Assembly (NCBI GenBank): GCA_000993615.1
Contig: LBWM01000001.1
Coordinates: forward strand, 176,282 to 240,281
Direction of reading: 5' to 3'
Length of the DNA stretch: 64,000 nucleotides
Source of the DNA: Candidatus Peregrinibacteria bacterium GW2011_GWF2_39_17
Lineage (GTDB): Bacteria; Patescibacteriota; Gracilibacteria; UBA1369; UBA12473
Positions 60,076-64,000 of this stretch are shown here, piece by piece. The notes below the pieces were generated by a model that searched no databases, was not told where the DNA came from, and saw only the letters and a program-made list of their open reading frames with translations. The position numbers and the translations under genes are program-made. The number at the start of each line of letters is the position of its first letter. Position 1 is the first letter of the stretch.

Positions 60076-60783
60076 ATGAGCCCTAAAAATAATTTAAATA
60101 CTCGTAAATTTAATATTCAGCCTATGGTTGTTTTATTAGTGGCCTTTGTGGTGATGATTATTGCCTGGGTGGGTATTTTTTCCTGGATTAGGCTGAATAA
60201 TGAACAGCATCGGACTTTGGGGGTTGCTTTGTCGCCTGTGAATGTAAATGAAGTTTATCCGGATTGGCTTTACTATGAGCTTAAGCCAGGGGAAACAATT
60301 AATGACCAATTTTCGATTTGGAATGGTTATAATCAAAAAGTAAATCTTAAATTGGGAGCGTTGGATGCCAAAGATAATAGCACTCTCGAAAATTTTCAAC
60401 TTACCTCGGAGTATAATGATGAACAAAAAACCATTGGAAAGTGGGTAAATGTTACTCCTAGTCTTGAATTAAATTCTGAAGAATTTACGGAAATTTCTTT
60501 TATTCTTAGCCTTCCGGAAAATACTAAAGAAGGTGAATATTGGGGGGCACTATATGCTGATTATGAGCCTGAACAAGGTAATGCCCAATTTCGAACCGTG
60601 GTTCAAACCGGCCTTAGAATTATTTTAAAAGTTACCAATACCCCTCATCCTCCTAAAATTACGGCTATTCATGAATGGAAAAATGTTTCAAACGAAATAA
60701 AGTTCCCCATAGTCTATTTCGGAATATCTGTTACAATTATGCTTGCAGCTGCCGGGTTAGTTTTAGTAGGGAAAAACCGGTAA
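60076..60783 (+). CDS. DUF916-like membrane-anchored protein
   Basis: 235 residues with an N-terminal helix (about 16-38; VVLLVAFVVMIIAWVGIFSW) and a C-terminal one (about 212-230; YFGISVTIMLAAAGLVLVG), placing the domain between them outside. The domain follows the same order as its neighbours: DWLYYELKPGETINDQFSI, NLKLGALDAKDNS, IGKWVNVTP, LPENTKEGEYWGALYADYEP. It lacks the LysM-like tail and the second (DUF3324-like) domain. Probably a scaffold for the WxL-like proteins. Confidence 0.7.
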   Translation: MSPKNNLNTRKFNIQPMVVLLVAFVVMIIAWVGIFSWIRLNNEQHRTLGVALSPVNVNEVYPDWLYYELKPGETINDQFSIWNGYNQKVNLKLGALDAKDNSTLENFQLTSEYNDEQKTIGKWVNVTPSLELNSEEFTEISFILSLPENTKEGEYWGALYADYEPEQGNAQFRTVVQTGLRIILKVTNTPHPPKITAIHEWKNVSNEIKFPIVYFGISVTIMLAAAGLVLVGKNR

Positions 60784-60809
60784 ATAATTTCAATAATCTT
60801 TTTTATTTT

Positions 60810-61469
60810 ATGCTTACTTTTTTCTTTAAAAAAAACACTTCGCTAGTTGTGCTATCTTTAATCGGGTTATTTAGTTTGTTTGCAGTTGCCGAGGCTCGTT
60901 TTTATTTATCGCCGGTTGATCTGACCCAAGATGTTTTGGTGTTAAACGGTGTACCAGGAGGGGTGGTTAGCGCGGAATTTAATTTGGTTAATGATAGTGA
61001 TATTAATTCAGAATTTAATGTCGGGGTTGTTGATGCTGAATCTACGGAAGAAAAGGATGGGTTTTTTGCACTTTCTTCAAGTAGCGCCGAGCAATATGCA
61101 ATTGGGTTATGGGGGAAATTATCGGAAACTAAGGTGCAATTAGGACCTAAAGCGCAAAAAACCCTCACTGTGACTTTAACTATTCCTGATAATACCAAAT
61201 TAGGGGATTATTGGGGCGGAGTTTGGGCCATGGAAGTAGCACCGGAGGAAGAAAGCGCAGAAGCAACTGGACTTTCTTTTGCTATTCGTAATGGGCTTAG
61301 GTTGCATCTTGTAGTTAGTGAGCCTGTTAATCCTGGACTTTTAGCCAAGTTTGAAGATACTGATTTTAAGGGAAATTGGCTTTCGATTACGATCGCAATC
61401 GTTGCAGGGGCTTTTTTTACCAGATTGCTAATTAGAAGAAAATTCGTCAATAAAACCGACTCAAAATAA
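60810..61469 (+). CDS. DUF916-like secreted/membrane protein
   Basis: 219 residues from MLTFFFKKNTSLVVLSL (the open frame extends further upstream within the previous gene, but this ATG gives the signal peptide). The mature part: LSPVDLTQDVLVLNGVPGG, FNLVNDSDINSEFNVGVVDAEST, LGPKAQKTLTVTLTIPDNTKLGDYWGGVWAME. A C-terminal helix (about 190-206) and basic tail anchor it. It is the third DUF916-like protein in a row; its stop is one base from the convergent WxL-like gene. Confidence 0.7.
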   Translation: MLTFFFKKNTSLVVLSLIGLFSLFAVAEARFYLSPVDLTQDVLVLNGVPGGVVSAEFNLVNDSDINSEFNVGVVDAESTEEKDGFFALSSSSAEQYAIGLWGKLSETKVQLGPKAQKTLTVTLTIPDNTKLGDYWGGVWAMEVAPEEESAEATGLSFAIRNGLRLHLVVSEPVNPGLLAKFEDTDFKGNWLSITIAIVAGAFFTRLLIRRKFVNKTDSK

Positions 61470-61470
61470 A

Positions 61471-62079
61471 TTATATAATTGTAAACGTAAGTTGCGTTTG
61501 ATATGTCCCGGCCGGGGTATAAGCCGGAATGGTTAACTCAATTTCCGGTTGAAAAGAATATTTCCCCATATTAGCAAAATTGCCAAATGGCCCCTTTGGT
61601 TTAGGAGTTGATGGGAGTTCAATGCCCGTAATAAGAATTTTATTATTGGAAATCCCGTCATCATCAGCGTCTATAAAGGCATTAGGCTCTAATTCGTGAA
61701 TAACAAGTTGCGTTACCGGGTCACACGCCATAATTTCGATACGGTCATCGGCGTCTGTCGCTATTTTGAGATTGGCAAGGTCAATTTTCTCCTTAGTTTG
61801 TGAGTCTAAAAAATCAGTTGCGGTTACATATAAAGAGAATCGATTGTTTCTATTTAAAATTCCACCGCGCATATCTTCAAAATAGATTGCTTCATTGAAA
61901 GCAAAGGACAAAGTTGCGTCTTTAGTACTCACTGCTGAATTTCCAAATAGTTGAAATTCAGGGATAGAAGTAATGGAAAGTCCTCCTCCGCCTATACAGA
62001 TCGCAGCCTGGGCAATTTGGCTAAAGGCCAAAAAGGGGAGTAAGAACGAACTTATTAGAATTAAATAAAAAAATCGCAT
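61471..62079 (-). CDS. Secreted WxL-like surface protein, second paralogue
   Basis: 202 residues with a signal peptide (MRFFYLILISSFLLPFLAFS, cleavage near AQA). The mature part parallels the first WxL-like protein: GGGGLSITSIPEFQLFGNSAV, RFSLYVTATDF, a DADDDGISNN loop that could bind calcium, and the C-terminal ELTIPAYTPAGTYQTQLTFTI. Two Cys occur (AICIG, MACDP). It lies 15 bases after the large repeat-rich gene upstream and is probably cotranscribed with it. Confidence 0.65.
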   Translation of the reverse strand: MRFFYLILISSFLLPFLAFSQIAQAAICIGGGGLSITSIPEFQLFGNSAVSTKDATLSFAFNEAIYFEDMRGGILNRNNRFSLYVTATDFLDSQTKEKIDLANLKIATDADDRIEIMACDPVTQLVIHELEPNAFIDADDDGISNNKILITGIELPSTPKPKGPFGNFANMGKYSFQPEIELTIPAYTPAGTYQTQLTFTII

Positions 62080-62094
62080 CAGGGCAAAAATAAA

Positions 62095-64000
62095 TTATAT
62101 AGCCAAATAAGCGGTAATATCATACACGCCCGGTTTATTAGCCGGGAAATCTAGGTAAATTTTAAAATCAGAAATTCGATCTTGCGGAAGGATAAAATAG
62201 GTTTCTCCTTCAAAAGAAATCCCTTGAAGGTGTTTATCGCCAAATTGAAACCATAAATGACTAGACTCAATTATGTTTCCGGAAAATTGGTCTTGAATAG
62301 GTTTAAATTTAACAATTATTTGTTGGTCAAACTGTTTTGAGAGTTTTGTTATTATGTTTAGAGGCAAATCAGCCATTAAAAGAAGATTACTACCTTCGGG
62401 TAGCACGCTGTTTTCAGTCGCTAGTTGAAAAGGAAATTCTGGCAAGGAAGTCCAATTGGCCAATTGTGCCATTTTAGAGATAGTTTGGTAGGCATGATCA
62501 GTGGAAATTTGTTCTTCGACTGCATTTGGATTTTGGATCGGTAGGTTTATTTCTTGACTTTCAAGCTCCGTTTTAGTGGATTTCTCTGTTTTTGTTTGTT
62601 CGGGTGGTTTTGTTACTGATTCATTGGTTGGAGCATTATTGATGGTTGTTGTTTCTTTGTCTTCTTCGGGAGCTACTGGCATTATTAAAGCGGATTCATT
62701 ATCTGAATTCGGAACTTGGAAATAGGCGTAAGCCAAATCTTCTTGTGGAATATTTGAGTGGTGTGTTTTTACGGTTACGGCTGAAGTTATATAGAAAATT
62801 CCTTGATTTGAGTTAGAAGTAATGATTAAGCGGTAGCTGTATCCCTCAAAAATTTGCGAAGAGTCCAGGTAAGGTAAAACATAGGGCACATCTTTAAATG
62901 AGGGTTCCGCTATTTTAAAAAGTATGGGCGGTAATCCCTGTGCTATTTCACTTAATTCTAAAGACATTCCCTTTAAAGGATTACTTTGGGTTTGATCATC
63001 ATTAAGTCCGAGAAAAACATCATTATTTGTTATCTGATGTGGTAAGGAAATATAGACAAAACGAATGGAATTATCAGTTTCAAATAAATGAACTTCTGCG
63101 GAAAATGGTTCATTTGTTTGAAGAATAGTTCCGGCCCAACGGATCACTAAAATACGTTGCGGAGCTTCTCCTGTTAATTGGCTCTCAATTTTTACAGAAA
63201 AAGGATCTAACTGAATATTTTCACTTAATCCCAATGGGCTAATTATTGGGCCTAAATGCTTTTCTCGTGAATTTCCGTTAAGGGGAGTAAAACTTAAAAA
63301 CCCTTTTGGATCAACAAAAATTCGGCTATATGTCTCGGTATAAAAATTAAAAGGAAAACCAATTTCAAAGGCAGTGGCATTGAGTTGATAAGTAGGATCT
63401 TTTGGGTCTAAAGGATAGGTCAAAGTGGCTGCTTTTAACCCTCTTAGAAAGGTTTTCTGGTAAAATAAAGGAGGATTTTGGCGAGTTTGCCAACGATAAT
63501 TAAGCGTTAAATCGGGGTCTTTAACGGAAAGTTTGATAGGGGATAAACTTAAGTTATCCAAAGGAGTTGGGTTGCCAGGAATGATTTGAGCTTGGGAAAT
63601 TAGTTGAATTTCTGCCTCAGGGATTATTTCTGGCAAAGATATATCTGTTGTGACTTCGTTGCTAGTTTCGTTAATTTGGATTTGGTTTTCTTCTGGTGTA
63701 ATGATTATTTCTTCGTCCTTTGAATTTTCCATTAATTCTGGGGTTGAAGTGGCAGCTAACGTGCTAGTAGGGTCAGGGGTGATTTCTGTTTGAGTGAGGG
63801 ATGGTTCCTCGCTGATTTCCTCTGTGGCTTCTGGAATAGCTTCCAGCGTAGTTTCCAAGGTAACTTCCTCTGTAACTTCCGGAGTGGTTTCTTCGTCCTT
63901 CGAATTTTCCATTAATTCTGGGGTTGAAGTGGTAGCCAATGTGCTAGTGAGATCAGGGGTGATTTCTGTTTGAGTGAGGGGTGGTTCCTCGCTGATTTCC
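62095..64000 (-). CDS. Large Thr/Glu-repeat surface protein, 5' end beyond right edge
   Basis: The frame is open to base 64000, so the N-terminus is outside. Visible: an acidic Thr/Pro/Glu-rich stalk containing a 60-residue tandem repeat (ELMENSKDEE, EISEEPxLTQTEITPD), then a beta-rich domain with nidogen/propeller-like strands (about 180-340; FEIGFPFNFYTETYSRIFVD, ILVIRWAGTI, SAEVHLFETDNSIRFVY), another Thr/Glu linker, and a C-terminal beta domain (VKFKPIQDQFSGNIIESSHLWF, FPANKPGVYDITAYLAI). The C-terminus recalls the ends of the WxL-like proteins. Likely a cell-surface adhesin or stalk protein displayed with the DUF916-like complex. Confidence 0.7.
   Translation of the reverse strand, partial: EISEEPPLTQTEITPDLTSTLATTSTPELMENSKDEETTPEVTEEVTLETTLEAIPEATEEISEEPSLTQTEITPDPTSTLAATSTPELMENSKDEEIIITPEENQIQINETSNEVTTDISLPEIIPEAEIQLISQAQIIPGNPTPLDNLSLSPIKLSVKDPDLTLNYRWQTRQNPPLFYQKTFLRGLKAATLTYPLDPKDPTYQLNATAFEIGFPFNFYTETYSRIFVDPKGFLSFTPLNGNSREKHLGPIISPLGLSENIQLDPFSVKIESQLTGEAPQRILVIRWAGTILQTNEPFSAEVHLFETDNSIRFVYISLPHQITNNDVFLGLNDDQTQSNPLKGMSLELSEIAQGLPPILFKIAEPSFKDVPYVLPYLDSSQIFEGYSYRLIITSNSNQGIFYITSAVTVKTHHSNIPQEDLAYAYFQVPNSDNESALIMPVAPEEDKETTTINNAPTNESVTKPPEQTKTEKSTKTELESQEINLPIQNPNAVEEQISTDHAYQTISKMAQLANWTSLPEFPFQLATENSVLPEGSNLLLMADLPLNIITKLSKQFDQQIIVKFKPIQDQFSGNIIESSHLWFQFGDKHLQGISFEGETYFILPQDRISDFKIYLDFPANKPGVYDITAYLAI
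63705..64000 (-). repeat. 180-bp in-frame tandem repeat (one full and one partial unit visible)
   Basis: The sequence at 63721-63820 recurs at 63901-64000 with exactly 180 bases between, about 92 percent by eye, continuing off the edge. Each unit encodes 60 residues of the Thr/Glu stalk. The few differences are mostly single bases, suggesting recent duplication or gene-conversion upkeep. Confidence 0.85.

Noticed and set aside
1..64000. Insertion sequences, prophage, CRISPR array, integrase or toxin-antitoxin loci
   Set aside because: I found no transposase, integrase, spaced direct-repeat array or typical toxin-antitoxin pair; the only repeats are the intergenic elements and the 180-bp coding repeat.

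Overview
The window is a 64 kb, AT-rich, gene-dense bacterial segment with no rRNA, tRNA, CRISPR array, transposase or phage gene that I can see. Several features suggest a Patescibacteria/CPR-type organism, perhaps Peregrinibacteria-like. These are the Cys-rich 'CxxC...CPxCR' protein at 40956-42605 (a family I know mainly from CPR genomes), many lineage-specific large cytoplasmic proteins, TrmB- and PurP-type genes better known from archaea, and an almost complete lack of Shine-Dalgarno sequences with several apparently leaderless promoters. The standard code fits: TGA, TAA and TAG all end recognisable genes, so TGA is not read as Gly. The phylum is inference. The histidine pathway is unusually complete for a reduced CPR genome.

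Layout. 1-5.4 kb: the end of a surface-polysaccharide cluster (AsnB-type amidotransferase, two GT4, a DPM1-like GT2 with DUF2304, a nucleotide-sugar epimerase). 5.4-9.98 kb: ahcY, two tandem secreted C39-like proteins (one with SLH domains) and an HMG-CoA-lyase-like DRE-TIM enzyme. 10.1-18.8 kb: a histidine operon on the minus strand, in the order yerC-like regulator, hisS, hisG, hisD, hisC, hisNB, hisB, hisH, a hisA-hisF fusion, hisIE. A palindromic operator recurs at the yerC and hisS promoters. A newly noticed intergenic element (extended -10 box plus G/C-rich hairpin) lies at both long internal gaps and at the 3' end, with a fourth copy upstream of uppP. 18.9-22.7 kb: a lipoprotein and glycan genes. 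22.7-32.9 kb: peroxiredoxin, two archaeal-type PurP ATP-grasp proteins, two unknown proteins, htpX-lemA, uppP, purH, yidD. 32.9-44.9 kb: an LysM/M23 peptidase with a puzzling 5' end, lepA, a very large divergent Rel/Spo-like protein, aroD, ychF, the Cys-rich protein, a TrmB regulator, a tiny Lys/Ala-rich peptide and a plant/giant-virus-like nucleotide-rhamnose epimerase/reductase. 44.9-57.2 kb: unknown proteins (one of 1249 residues), ferredoxin, an MGMT domain, DJ-1, a gene remnant, a second Rel/Spo-like protein, 2-oxoacid:ferredoxin oxidoreductase with rhodanese, purN. 57.3-64 kb: a surface-protein locus with two WxL-like proteins, three DUF916-like proteins and a large Thr/Glu-repeat surface protein running off the right edge.

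How the genes fit together. The histidine genes form one pathway unit under a probable TrpR-superfamily repressor. PurN, PurH and the PurP pair supply purine synthesis with apparently redundant AICAR formylation. KorAB with ferredoxin points to anaerobic 2-oxoacid oxidation. The polysaccharide genes, SLH/C39 proteins, LysM/M23 peptidase and WxL/DUF916-like proteins describe an elaborate Gram-positive-like surface. The candidates I consider most novel are the intergenic element family, the linkerless HisA-HisF fusion with a substituted catalytic Asp, the WxL/DUF916-like locus, and the two divergent Rel/Spo-like proteins.
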